Assembly: GCA_018417955.1 (NCBI GenBank)
Contig: JACTVC010000011.1
Span: 1 to 58,773 of the forward strand
DNA: 58,773 nucleotides
From: Laccaria trichodermophora
Lineage: Eukaryota > Basidiomycota > Agaricomycetes > Agaricales > Hydnangiaceae
Reading direction: 5' to 3'
Shown: piece after piece, positions 1 through 11,031 of the stretch
How positions within the stretch are numbered: position 1 is the first letter of the stretch
Layout of the letters: each line of letters opens with the position of its first letter
Notes under the pieces: model-generated
The model's input: the letters and a program-made list of their open reading frames with translations, nothing else
What the model was told of the DNA's origin: nothing
Databases searched by the model: none
Position numbers and translations under genes: made by a program

Positions 1-510
1 CTGGGAGTAATTAACGGTTGAGGGAGGAAAAGCTCGTTGTTGCTGGGGATGGTTGATTGTCGAAGGAAGTGCCTGTCGCTGTCGCTGACGATGATGAATA
101 GCTGATCTGGTGGCGGCCGCTGATACACCAATGACGACGGAGCTGTTCACTGAGAGTACGCACTGGCAGCCTGCCTTGCTGCCCTAGCTGCGCTGCCCCC
201 GGGCGACCTTTGGCAAAGCCAATAGGCATAAGGGAGAACGAGACTCGGAGTAATGGAAGAAAGTACACTTTGGCAAGCCAAAAGGCATAAGGGAGAAGAA
301 GACTCAGAGTAGTGGAAGAGAGTACACCTTTGGCAAGGCCTAGTCATAACTTCAAGTTGAAGTGACTAGGCTTGAGGGAGATCTGAACTACAGCGCCTTG
401 AAGTTGCCTCTTCAAGTTCAGAGTTTACCCACATCGTGTCAAGTGTGTGACACGTTCAATTGTGTGTGACACGTTACCATTATGCATTGACGCCCTCCGA
501 GTCAGGGGCC

Positions 511-620
511 GGGCGGCCTTTGGCTTCGCCATAGCCCGGGATGCCTTCTATAGTCTTCCTTTCGACCTTCACTCAAAGTTAGTAAACATACAACTTTCTC
601 TCCAAATCCGCCTCTTCTAC
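511..620 (+). repeat. Interspersed repeat, copy 1 (TTTGGCTTCGCCA family)
   Basis: The copy starts with CCTTTGGCTTCGCCA, a small hairpin (TGGC/GCCA), continues through TAGTCTTCCTTTCGACC and ends near CCGCCTCTTCTACGG. The same order of short blocks is found at 668-775 and, on the minus strand, at 13145-13232. No terminal repeats or coding capacity were seen. Confidence 0.5.
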
Positions 621-667
621 GGCTCGCCGAAAGTTCATAGGCCTGGATCTACCAGAACCCATCTTGT

Positions 668-775
668 GCGCGCCCTTTGGCTTCGCCATGGGTGCGCTCT
701 CCAGTCTTCCAAGTTTCAACCTTCACTCAAACATACATTCTCCTCTCCGAACCCACCTCCCCTACGACCCGCTGT
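668..775 (+). repeat. Interspersed repeat, copy 2
   Basis: Shares GCGCCCTTTGGCTTCGCC, ATGGGTGC, CTCCAGTCTTCC and, about 60 bp later, CTCTCCGAACCC followed by CCCCTACG with the copy at 13145-13232. The similarity is blockwise and strong enough that I read it as one dispersed repeat family. Confidence 0.55.
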
Positions 776-1398
776 GGCCCATTCTTCCAAGCTCCGACTG
801 CTTCGGTTTCAGTGATGCCACGGTTGCATTCCCCGATGGCGATCATGGACACTTCGGAATATCATTGCTTCGTGAATTATTGATTTGGCCATGGCTGGAG
901 AGCGGCTATCGGTGCCTCTTGCGCCAACAATGAGCGGACTTGAACCTTACGTCCATTCAGCTCCAGCTGATATAGAATTTCCATAGGATTAAGATGGACT
1001 TTCAGTAGGTATTCCTCGCTCATCGTTCAGGCCTCATGCTCACAATCGGTTCCAACCGCTTCCTATCGCGGTTCTGGACTATGAAGGATCGAAGGATTGC
1101 CGCATAATATACACGCAATATAAACCGGATTAATGACGCTCGTTTCCACTTTCCTTCCTAAATACTACTTCCGAGACCTAAACCGATCACAATCAATTGT
1201 AATGACGTGCTGGTGGTCGCGAGCTGTCCAGGCGCTTGAAACCGAGATATTCCAAATATGGCTCCTATTCTTTATTTTCAGTGATTGTAAGTACTGCAAG
1301 TCACGCATCGACAGCTTACCCAATCATGCCATAGCATACTCCGTGTTAGATTCAGTATCGTGACACTTTTGTCCATCCATAAGGCTAGTACCATAGCT

Positions 1399-2990
1399 TC
1401 AACCAACACTTCCAAAAACATTGGACTCGTCAATGAGCTCGTAGATACTGTAGACAACAATGTCACCCCTCCCATCCACCAAGGAAACCTCTGGGAGTGC
1501 TGGTGCAACAAGTCTGAGCCATCTCGCAAGTATCAGCATTTCTTCAGATCTCGGGGAGATATATCCCAGACCAAGGTCATACAAAAATGTCGCTGGTATA
1601 CAAGATAGACGGTCGGACGCTGTATACCGGAACGGGATGTAGAGCTGGCGAAGGCGCTTGCAAACCTGAAAAAATGCTATCAACTTCTGGAAAGGTATCG
1701 CCGCATTTCCATCCTGAGGAATCAAATGTCCAGGATCAATCCTAATGGAAACGAGGTTTGTCCATGCAGATGCCATTTCCACCGTCAAGTTCCTGCTTGG
1801 TAGTAGAAGCGGTAGTTGCAACGAGAGGTTCAGCACACGGAGGGAGAAGTTAGCGATGAGTGGCAGAAATGTCTGTAAAGTAAAACCAGGATTTTCTGGC
1901 ATCAAAGGCGGTGGGGTCTCGCGAGGTGATCCGAAATCATTGAAAGAGATGTTCAGATATTGCAGAAACCTCGGAGAACATAGGCGCTGTATTTCATAGG
2001 AAACCTGTTGAAGTTCATGTTCAAAGGGAAGGATCTCCTCGATGGAGATAATGACATCGGTCACGTTTGCGAGATTCTTGATACACCCTAGAAATGCCAC
2101 AGCAATTCCTGTTTCACAAGCTGCAAGCTCCAGCCTTGACAGGCAGGAGAGCGCGATTGAACCCTTGAACAATTCTGGGAATCCCTTCTGCACGCGAATC
2201 TTCAACCTCGTTAAAGATGGAAATTGCCCAACGCAGGATAAGGAGGGAGCGGACAGGGATATACAATCAAGGATGAGATGTTGCAGATGCAGATGGTTCT
2301 TGGAACGGATAAAAGGTTCTGGATGCAGTCTAAGATCACCACGAATCTTCAATTTCATGACACGAACGGAGGAGGCACTCTCCAAGAGGTTGGTGATGAT
2401 ACCAAGAACTCGCTGGGGATTAGTGTACTTGGCACCATCATATTGGATAGACAAGAACCGAAGGTTGGATGCTGAAATGTAGGGTAGGAGGTCCTCCACC
2501 CAGCCTGGCTGAGAAAGATTAATAACTAGCCGCTTCAAGAGTGGAAAAAGAGGCGTAAAGAGCAGATGCCTCTTAATGGCGTAAAGTATGCTGGAAACAG
2601 CCGAGCTTTGCTGCAGGCTGTCGTGTCGGTCATATCGATCGGAGTAGGACAAGGTGGTCATGGAGCGCGCATATTGCCTAAAAGGCCGCCATGCGGCTAA
2701 TTCTTGCTCGGAAATCGGCAGGTCTATAGCCTTTAAACAGGGTGCTGAGGGTGAGTATATACTAGGTCAATCTTGAAAAGAACAAAACTTACATTTGCGA
2801 GGGCACTAGGCTGGTAAGGGGCACAACGAAGAAGAGGGCCAAGGGAAATCTGGTGATACCGCCACAAGATGCGCAGGGCTACCATGGAGAACATCCGAGA
2901 GACCAGTGCAACTCGAACTATGTCTCTTGGTCTCCGTAAATAGCAAAAAATGAGATGAAGGAGTTCGGAAACGGTCAAAGCCTTATACAT
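1399..2990 (-). CDS. F-box protein with leucine-rich C-terminal region
   Basis: Two exons, 2793-2990 and 1399-2730, separated by a 62-bp GT-AG intron; the join is in frame and gives 509 residues. Residues 1-45 match an F-box: LTVSELLHLIFCYL, then a VALVSRMF segment and ILWRY. The rest contains repeated leucine-rich stretches (for example LRVLNLSLQLPLL) like those of basidiomycete F-box/LRR proteins. Such proteins usually act as substrate adaptors of SCF ubiquitin ligases; that role is inferred from the family. The start was chosen because it directly precedes the F-box. The reading frame is intact. This is one of the largest gene families in mushrooms, so the target cannot be guessed. Confidence 0.85.
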
Positions 2991-4585
2991 TCAGTTCGAA
3001 GTCTCTTTTGTGACTAGTTGGACCGGGGAGTATAGTTGCTTTGTTCACGGGTGGTGATCGTTCAAGTTTATACCGTCGCTTACACTAATGAAAAGTGACG
3101 CCGCAGTAGCCATTGCTGCGACCAGCAGTGATTCCGCAGGTTCGCGCCGCCGCAGACACGTTTGTGCAAAGTCGGACTGACTGGGCTCCGCCGCCGCAGA
3201 CATGTTTGCGCAAAGTTGGACTGACTGGGCTCCGCTGATGGTTACTACTAGTAAGAGAGTGTCATGACGAGGTACACGGTTTCGCTTCTTCACTGTCATT
3301 CGATGCATTCGGATTGGCACGCGTTGTGACTTGGACTCTGCACCTGCCACGAATATTATATTACGAGAGTAGCACGAATTCTTCGGAGTTCGTTCAACTT
3401 GTCTTTGTATAGAGTACTTGGAAAACCTGATGAAAGTCGTCGAGGAAAGGAGAAAACTTTTCGGGCGAAAGGTGTTTGGAAGAAATGGGAAGAGGCTGAG
3501 TTTCGGCATGGAGCTATGTACGAAGGATGAACGAGTCATGGAAGAATATCGCCTCGCCATCCATATATTCCACCACATAAGGAAGGCCTTCGCAGGTATA
3601 ATCGAAAGCTCGATTCGAAGGGGTGACTGAGTGATGGGTTGGACTTGTGCTTGGAACCTAATACTTGAAGTTCGTCAATGAGATAGATGCTCAAAACTCA
3701 GACATCAATGAAAACTTCCTGAAGTTTCGAGAAGCTATGAACGAGACGGTGCACTAGGCGTCCAGCGTCAAAGAATTCCGAAGAGTTCACCGATTTCAGG
3801 AGGGTCTGTAGAACTTGGCGCATCGCGGCTGGAAATGAGGTTAACAAAGCGTACCACATCAAAGTAACGATACCAAGACTATGAAAGACTCTAGGCATCT
3901 TCAGCAACGCAACGATAGGGGGACAAATACTAGTAACGTGACCCTGCCTGGTGCTTTCAACTGATCACTTCAGCAGGAACGCTTAAAGAAGAGGCGCCAC
4001 TGAACCCCACCTAATATACTACTTGTCTTTTCTTGCGGATTGCGCATGCGAGCGAACAAATCTGTACAAGCAAACATTTTTGGTTGGGAAGAGAATTTGT
4101 AGTTCTCGTAGTAGTTGTCCTTACCTGCCGGGAGGATGTTTATTTGTACCTATTTATTAATATGACCACCTTGACAATCACAAGTTGCGGAGCAGTGATC
4201 CGCTTTCATGGGAGTTGCTGAACATATCTGGAGGATCGAATCAGTATATCTCCGGCGACATGTGGGAGAAGGCTTTACTGCGCCTTATGGTTGACTACTT
4301 TTGGCTAGATGTTCATCTTGAAGTTGATATCACTGTCACGGTACTGTGACTGGCTGGGAACGGCTTGCATAGCTGGGAGACTCGGAACCCAGTGGTGGGT
4401 CATATATAAGCATCGATAGATTCAACTCAGAAACCGGATTGGGTGTCCTTGGGTTGCTTGTGGTGGCCGCGTGATAGGATCTGAATCTAGTAGGGGTCAT
4501 CGTGGGATTCTAGATATCAGTGGGTCCTTCTATGAAGAGTTAAGGAGTTGGCCCCTCACCCGCGTTTCCATCCCCTCTTATCTCA
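2991..4585. other. Region without a confident gene
   Basis: A plus-strand frame at 3418-3630 encodes a charged stretch (VVEERRKLFGRKVF) that could be an exon remnant, and a minus-strand frame covers 3045-3578. Neither has flanking splice signals that I could chain into a gene. At 3140-3235 a segment of about 55 bp, beginning near CGCCGCAGACA, is present twice in tandem, spaced roughly 50 bp apart. Confidence 0.4.
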
Positions 4586-5100
4586 ATGTCTCTGCGCCAT
4601 GAAAAAGAGTCAGACAACTCTATATGCCCTCCCTCAGGGTGGGAGGCGAAATCAACTCCTCCACCCTCGTCCGATTTGTCTTCCAATTCAAGTGAGAACA
4701 CCAACTTGCCCGATGACCTGGGCCCTACCCGGCTAGAGCTGAAGGCATTGCGCTCTACTCTTTGCCAGACTCCTGTCGCACCACGAAGGGAAACGGCTAT
4801 GAAATGAAGCTGTATGGACCCGTTGGGCTACAGCAGGGAGCTCATGATTTCCGTGAGACTTTGCGGATGGTTGATTTGCAGAGAGCTTTGTTCATTCCCA
4901 GGTATCTCTCTCGAAGGGCGGCTGCTAAAGACCTCGAGCAGCTTCTTTATGCCCACCTTCTTCAACTCCAGGCTGAGATGCAGCTTGAAGAAGTTGAAAC
5001 ATATAGAGACACGCAGGAACTGCAGGAAGCCATGTTGAGGGTGTGGAGACAGAAGGCGAGCCTCGAAGTGCAACTTCTCAACCGAATCCTTCAAACTTAG
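4586..5100 (+). pseudogene. Degraded paralog of the 8950-9670 gene
   Basis: The C-terminal part (4760-5100) encodes a helical segment ending in ELQEAMLRVWRQKASLEVQ, clearly paralogous to the intact minus-strand gene at 8950-9670, which has ELQETMLRVWRDRAMLELQ. The N-terminal part (serine/acid rich, from MSLRHEKESDN) is in another frame and runs into a stop near 4807, so a frameshift around 4745-4790 separates the halves. Where the paralog has a 52-bp intron, this copy has GG instead of the GT donor, and the former intron reads through in frame as 15 extra residues (GAHDFRETLRMVDLQ). I call it a pseudogene, but the C-terminal frame could still be expressed from an internal ATG. Confidence 0.6.
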
Positions 5101-5372
5101 GGCAAGTTCTTCGTTATACACTCAGCTGATAGGTTTTGGGGACTCACTTTTCTTCAAGGAGCCCTCCAAACCACTGTGACGTTGTCTTATGATACCTGTC
5201 TTATCACGATGCGGTAGACTCTAGTAGTAGTTTTGTGCATTGATCATAAAGGGTCTTGAAACTTATCTATCATCGTTGGGGGTATGTTGATCAATGATAG
5301 TATTCAGTGTATCCGGTCTATACCAAACTTGAAGCTACGCAACTCAACTGCAACTCACTGCCACCAAATCCT

Positions 5373-6677
5373 TCAGGATGCTTGGCAAGCATGCGCAAAA
5401 AATGGACCGGCGAGTGACAAGCATGCCGCAAGCACATTGCGCAACGCGTGTAAGAATTCTTCAACAGGGACACCGGGATTCAGAATAGAGTCGATCCCGG
5501 TCAGAACTTCTGCCAGGGTAAGCTGAGGCATGATTTGACCATGCCTATGATATAATGTTAGGCACTTGAAATACAGTTATAACTTAGTAGAAGCAGCAGT
5601 ACGCACGGCGTGGACGAGTCTGGCATTTGTGCAAGGAGAAAGCCCTACGGGATGTGAGAAGACCGCAATCACAGAGGGAAGCCAAAGAGAGAAAGTCTTC
5701 GACAGGAACGCCAGGCCGAATGGCTGAATCGATTGCACGGATCATTGCAAAGAAAGAAAGTGGTTCACTTCTAGGCGGGTTCCAGACTACAATATTGGTT
5801 GCGCGAAGAGCTGTCAAAGTCTCTCAGCGAACGGTCAAATCCTATCATAAGACTTAGGGCTGTTACCAAATTGCCGGCGAATATAAATGCTGGTCTTAGG
5901 ACTTGGGGGAACTAGATCCTGAGTGCGCATCTGCATCGCTAAGTTGAAATCCGATTCATGAGACTTGGACTCGGAACTGCCGTCGTCTGACAAGTCGATT
6001 TCGGTAGGAGCCACGGGGCTCATATCACGCAAAAACACTTCAGGGTCCCGCATCTCAGAAATATGGAGGATGGGAAGGGGACCATGGTCGCCAGAAACTA
6101 TGAAGTAGCGTTAAGAGATGGGGATCAGAACTGAAAGGCTAGAAACCGCAGAACTTACTTCTGCGAGCGTAATGATTGACGGCCAACCCATCCAGTCGAT
6201 AAAAAATTGCCAGGGGAACTTGAATAGGCATTTCAGGGAAGATGACACGGCAGTTTTGCTCCACGTACTAAGGTAAAGGCATTCCTGGGTAGCGCAAGCG
6301 GCGACCCACTGATTCTTGTACGGGCCGCCAGTTGGCGTATATATCGCGGTCTCAAGTTTGTTTAGACCTAAACCGACATCCTGGAGAGGACAAAAGCATC
6401 CAGGGAACTGGAAGTGGTGGGTGGAACGATGTTCATGGAAATCGGAGGGTGCAATCCGCTCCTTGCGGCGGTTCACCGGCCTGGTACAACTTGAGTTCTG
6501 AGGAAAGGGTGCACAAGGGAAGCTTGGATTCAAGCCCACGTACCACCTCCATACTTGTAGCCTGGATTGGCTTGCATCGCATTCCATGAGACTCCCTGGC
6601 CTTGTTGCAGTGCCGCAGAGGAAGAAAAACAGCTGGATTATGAAGGGTAGCTCTTCGAGATTGACAGGAGGATCCAT
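5373..6677 (-). CDS. Orphan protein with CxCG...HxC repeats (copy B)
   Basis: Six exons: 6544-6677, 6269-6480, 6159-6218, 5867-6097, 5603-5810 and 5373-5544, all with GT-AG introns, giving 338 residues. The structure is the same in the paralog at 11032-12337. The start MDPPVNLEELPFIIQ is shared with the paralog. The middle holds a serine/acid linker (DLSDDGSSESK). The fifth exon carries PGVPVEDFL, then CDCG, SRRAF and HKC, a possible zinc-binding knuckle. The last exon repeats this unit (PGVPVEEFL, then AHAC), but twelve residues are read in a shifted frame between two compensating 1-nt indels, so CxCG and TRR are lost. I recall this Cys/His pattern from mushroom hypothetical proteins; the function is unknown. 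It converges on the degraded gene at 4586-5100, 270 bp away. Confidence 0.75.
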
Positions 6678-8949
6678 AATGATTGTTGATTCGGAAAATC
6701 AATGAACTTATTGCTTGAAATATCAGGGAATGGGGCCGACGTGGTAGGCGACTGCATTCAGCTGAACCTTTATGGGTTTTTGGACTTGAGCAAGGTTGGA
6801 GAGATTATTTAAGCCGCTCAGAGCATCGCGCTAACCTCAGGCTACAGGGGACTTTGGATTCGCGTTATCCCTGAGGACCTTGAATAAGTTGAAGTTGAAT
6901 TAAACTTACATACCGAGCACTGCGGTCACGGTCGCCTGATGCGCCCGATGGCTCGTAACTAGTATGCGGGATCCTTATTTTGAGTGATTTTTGTCTGCAC
7001 TCACGGCCGGGCAATTGGAATCCACCAGTCAATCTCTGATTTAAATTGGAGTACGTACATACAGCGGTGATCTGAGATTGATTGTGTCCGAATATCAAGA
7101 TCACTTGGATAGTATGCACTGGAGATCTGCGATATGACAGTTTCGTAGCAAATCAAGCATTTTCAAGTTGTAATGTGAGAGTCGGATAAGTACAGCTGTG
7201 GTTGACAAGTGACTAGTGACTAGTCGTGATAACGAGCTTTAGATCCTTGAGCCTGACTCGGAGTGTATACTGTATACACCAACAGCCCATTCCTCGTGTC
7301 GACCCACGTTGATGACCCGACGACAGGAGTGGGCCTTTACAAGGTGGAGAAGGTTTGACTTTGACGGGGAGAGGCCGACAGGGAGGTTTGTTCAATGGTC
7401 TTTATGGTCTTGCCTTCGGGTGGGAATGGGCATCAGTGCATGTGGTTGGTCGACTTTTGCACTGGGAGGCCCTTGATCAGGTTGATGCGAGCGGATGAAG
7501 AGGAAGAAAGAAGGGGGAGGCAAAGGAAACCCGATGTGCAGACTCAAACCGGCTCTCTACTGTTGCGGTCATCTGCAAGTCATCTGCCTCGAGAGATCCG
7601 TAGATGGATCTAGATCGAGGATCTGGTATTTACACAGGTGGTTTCAGACTCCTGTATATATTTCGACGAGGTTAGGCCATCGTTATGCAAACTGCTATAT
7701 GTACTTACATAGAATGGTATACCAGGCTAGTTCAGAGGAATAAGTAACTGGGATTATTCCAGATTATTCCACTCACTGGCATGGCGGAGGTATCAATCGG
7801 ATCTCTGTGCCAATGATATCTACGATCCTACTGGAATACTTCCGTAACTCTTATTATGTACTCTTGATGTACTCAGCGCTCAGAGCCTTCAATGGGTACA
7901 CGAATCGTTAAGCGCGAAATAAGTAAGTAGGACTAAGAGCGCGGCTTGGGCACAGGGTTCGCGACACTCTGGGCACTTGGCATGCCAGTGTATTTCCGAG
8001 TCCAAGTCCCCCCAACTTGCCCCCATGGTTTGGTCAAACTTGAAGTTTGGTCAGTCACGGTGGAGCATTGGTAATCATCTCACAACAAGAGGTGTCAGAT
8101 CCATGACAGATTAGGTGGTTGCATAATATGATAAAGTGAACACAGATCTGTCGATCTTGATCTTGGACTGAGATTTACGTACATGATCTGGATAATGTAA
8201 GTAATTACTAATTAGTATCCGCTATGCAAAGTTCTGGGAGCCCGAGATTTCTGGGAACGCCATCACACGACATTTGGCAGGGAAAAGGATTTACCGTCCC
8301 AACAAAACCTTCCCCTGTGCCAGAGTCGGGACTTGGTTGGGACGCAACCTTCAACTTGGAGAATAAGCGATTCGGATGGAAGTTATCCCAGAACAGGAAT
8401 AGGCACGGAACAGGCCGAAGGTCGTGGGAAGCCATCGCGAGGGTCGATTGGGCCGATTGGGAGTCGAGCTCAGATCTCAGCTCTAAGTATCGCGAGCGAA
8501 GCGAATCTGAATCAGCGATGGTGTTGCCAGGCGCGGTGCCTGGGCCCGCGGCGGTTTTCATGAACTTCGTGCCACCAACTCTCTCCACACAGTTCAACCA
8601 ATTTATTAAACATTTTCCTTCTTCTGAATACTGGTAATAGTGGTATAGCGAGTAGCCAGCGGTGGTTGCCTCTAACCGTAATGTCACAGAACTCTTAGTC
8701 TCGTACCAAGACTGTTCATGTTCACATGCGAGGGGATTGGTTGAGCCAGACTGAACTCTGATCATGTAAATGGAGTGCATACACAGAATAACTATTGAGT
8801 CAAGGCAGTCACGATATGGAACAGGAGCGCTGAGCAATGTGATGATGATGATGCTGCCTGAGAGCGGCTTCGTCTTGGCTCCTGCAATTCTATGGAGTAA
8901 GTATCTTGGGTATCATCAGTGTAAAGGGTGATGGAAAACTTGCCTCGCC
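6678..8949. other. Spacer between two rearranged gene units
   Basis: No gene recognised. The upstream sequence of copy B (6678-6900) resembles the upstream sequence of copy B' (10860-11031) in inverted orientation, including an aligned CCTGAGG/CCTCAGG block. Open frames at 7395-7743 and 8208-8837 on both strands have no splice support or family resemblance. The stretch 8500-8560 is GC-rich. Confidence 0.45.
6761..6776 (-). promoter_or_regulatory. Probable TATA region of copy B
   Basis: On the minus strand this reads CCCATAAAGGTTCAGC, about 85 bp before the ATG at 6677. The equivalent CTATAAAGGCTCAGC stands before the paralog at 11032, so this core promoter is conserved between the two copies. 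Confidence 0.5.
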
Positions 8950-9670
8950 TTATGCGACTGGCTGAAGGATACGGTTAAGAATTTGTAACTCAAGCATCGC
9001 CCTGTCTCTCCACACCCTCAACATGGTTTCCTGCAGTTCCTGGTTATTGTCATCTGACTCATGAGATTGCACAGTTTCTTCGGCTTTCTGTTGCGCGATG
9101 TTGGCAGAGATGAGCTTATTGAGATCTTCGGTGGTTGCCCTCCGGGAAAGATAGTCGGGAATCATTAAACCTCTCTGAGATCATCATCTGCAAAGTTGCA
9201 AGAGAAACAGAAAAACGCAGACACACCTGTTGTGGCCGCATCTGTCCATACACCTTCATATCATACCCCTTACTGCGAAAGGTACTGTAAGTGAGTCTGG
9301 TACCAGGACCGGGGGGCAAATTTCCACCAAGGCTACGACGGATGGGCGTGCAAAGTGCCTGCAAGTTTGGCAGGCCCATCTGGCGCCTTTCGCTATCAGT
9401 ATCACTGCTTGCGAGGGCGTTGGGCAACTTCAAGTCCAATTTACTTGAGGAGAAAGAGTCAGACCTATGGTTACAGTGGAGAACTGAGGAGAAAGAGTCA
9501 GACCTATGGGTTACAGTGGAGGATGAGGAAGAGTCGGATGTGTATTCAGATCGGGGGGGAGAAGAGGGGGGCACTTGAAAGTCAAGAGGAGCCTGAAAGC
9601 TTCGAAAGTTGAGATAAGGACTACGACCGTAGTCTGAAGGACGATTTAAAGACATCATCGTTAAGGTCAA
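8950..9670 (-). CDS. Small orphan protein with C-terminal helical domain (copy A')
   Basis: Two exons, 9227-9670 and 8950-9174, with a 52-bp GT-AG intron, give 222 residues. The N-terminal half is rich in serine (SDSSSSSTVTHRSDSF and a similar repeat). The C-terminal half begins near GYDMKVYG, includes IPDYLSRRATTEDLNKL and ends in an amphipathic helix (ELQETMLRVWRDRAMLEL). The acceptor was chosen because it restores the alignment with the paralog at 4586-5100 (QRALFIPRYLSRR against RGLMIPDYLSRR). A second in-frame ATG 15 bp downstream is also possible. It is transcribed divergently from the copy B' gene, 1.36 kb away. Function unknown. Confidence 0.7.
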
Positions 9671-10016
9671 TGCACAACCCGGGACTGGGTACCACTGCTG
9701 ACTCTACCGTACTTATGCCCGGGGGTAGTACCCGTCATGCGTAAGCCTAGGCTGGACTCGGACATCTATCACATGCCCAAATCAACTTGTGCACGGACCC
9801 CATCCAACGAAGACCTGATCCGACTCGGAGTCAACAACAACGACTACTATGACAATCTAAGTACATATTTCGCAGAGTCAACTCAATCAGGTTCCGGAGG
9901 ACGTAGGGACCGAATTAAGAGGTCAAACGACAGCCGTGTCATGGAGGTCTAACAGATGGTCACAAGTTCGATGTATACTAATAACTTGCCGTTGTGGCCA
10001 GTGCTGCGCATGGCAG

Positions 10017-10060
10017 GTTCGAATCCACTTTTTTTTTTCTTTCTCTTTTTTTTTTTTTCA
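10017..10060 (+). other. Pol III B-box-like motif followed by T-rich tract
   Basis: GGTTCGAATCC matches the canonical tRNA B box (T-loop). It is followed at once by an interrupted run of about 30 T/C, mostly T. The flanking bases do not form a T-stem or acceptor stem, so this is not an intact tRNA. It could be a tRNA-derived SINE relic or chance. Confidence 0.3.
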
Positions 10061-10960
10061 AATTGAACTCCGGCCGTCGACGTCGACGCCACACCAAATT
10101 ATCTCTACGGTTGACGAGAGTCGTCTGTCGATGAAATTCTCGGTGATAATCATTGAATACATCAATGTATAGCTAGTCTTCGGAGAGAACGGCATTCTTG
10201 GCCAGCATTTTGACCTACAGCTGAGCTCGAGCCTGAGGCTGACCTTTCCAAATTTTACATTTCCTGTGTCTGCTGCATCATGTGCATGAATGCTGATTTG
10301 GACAAAGCTGCACGCGTCGCACCGTCAATTCACTCAAAAATCGTTCTGCAGACTGCCTCGACCAAATGCGGTCAAAATTAGAACTCAGCCCATTAGCCGA
10401 GACCTAGAAAGAATATGGGATATGACATCATCGAAGAACTAAGTGGTATGTATTTTTAACACAAGTGCGTCATTATGTCTCATGAATATACAAACGATAA
10501 GATAAGCTCTTTTCCCACGGGTATAATCTCAAGGGGTACAGAAGTTGAAAAATGCCCATCCATGATTGTTATTACATCAATGGAGGATGCTCAACTACAT
10601 AATCAGTCGCGGTCGGATGCGGGAACGCGTTGCGAGGAAGTTTGCCGAGTGGAACATATATTGGAATATTGCCACCTGAGTCCAAATGTAGTATATCGTT
10701 ATGAAACTGCTGCCATATCGCAGATCTCCGGCGCGTGGAATCTTAACACAAACAATCTCAGATCGCCGTCTCCCAAATCGGTGGTGGGTGTTCGAACCAA
10801 CGTCACTCATTATTAACGATGGGCCCGCCGCAGTGCTCGTAGTAGTAAGTTCAATTCATTCAGGCTGACTCCAACTTATTGGCCCTCAGGGATAAGGTGA
10901 ATTTGAAGTTCCCTGTAGGTTAACGTGAATACTCTCGACAAACCTGCCCAAGTTCAAAAT

Positions 10961-10975
10961 CTATAAAGGCTCAGC
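10961..10975 (+). promoter_or_regulatory. Probable TATA region of copy B'
   Basis: CTATAAAGGCTCAGC lies about 70 bp before the ATG at 11032 and matches the element before the paralog at 6677. Confidence 0.5.
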
Positions 10976-11031
10976 CAAATGCAACCATCTACCAGTACCA
11001 GTGTTGGTCCCATTCCAAGTAGGCAATCATT

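Larger units (their letters stand above)
1..1398. other. Intergenic region with short repeats
   Basis: I find no convincing gene here. The open frames at 445-933 lie over repeat copies, not a conserved protein. The stretch 190-340 holds three imperfect copies of a GGCAAAGCC-type motif, each followed by an AGGGAGAA-type run. Two longer repeat copies follow at about 511 and 668. The stretch 950-1398 shows nothing I can name; it lies downstream of the minus-strand F-box gene. Confidence 0.6.
9671..11031. other. Divergent intergenic region between copies A' and B'
   Basis: The plus-strand frame 10475-10816 (113 residues) has no recognisable motif and no support from splice sites. A perfect tRNA-type B box (GGTTCGAATCC) followed by a long T-rich tract lies at 10017-10060. 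The end of the region (from about 10860) is the conserved promoter of the copy B' gene. Confidence 0.45.

Noticed and set aside
8208..8837. 209-residue minus-strand frame
   Set aside because: No conserved block; an equally long frame lies opposite; no intron structure.
9930..10040. Intact tRNA gene around the B box
   Set aside because: T-stem and acceptor stem cannot pair and the 3' strand would be poly-T.
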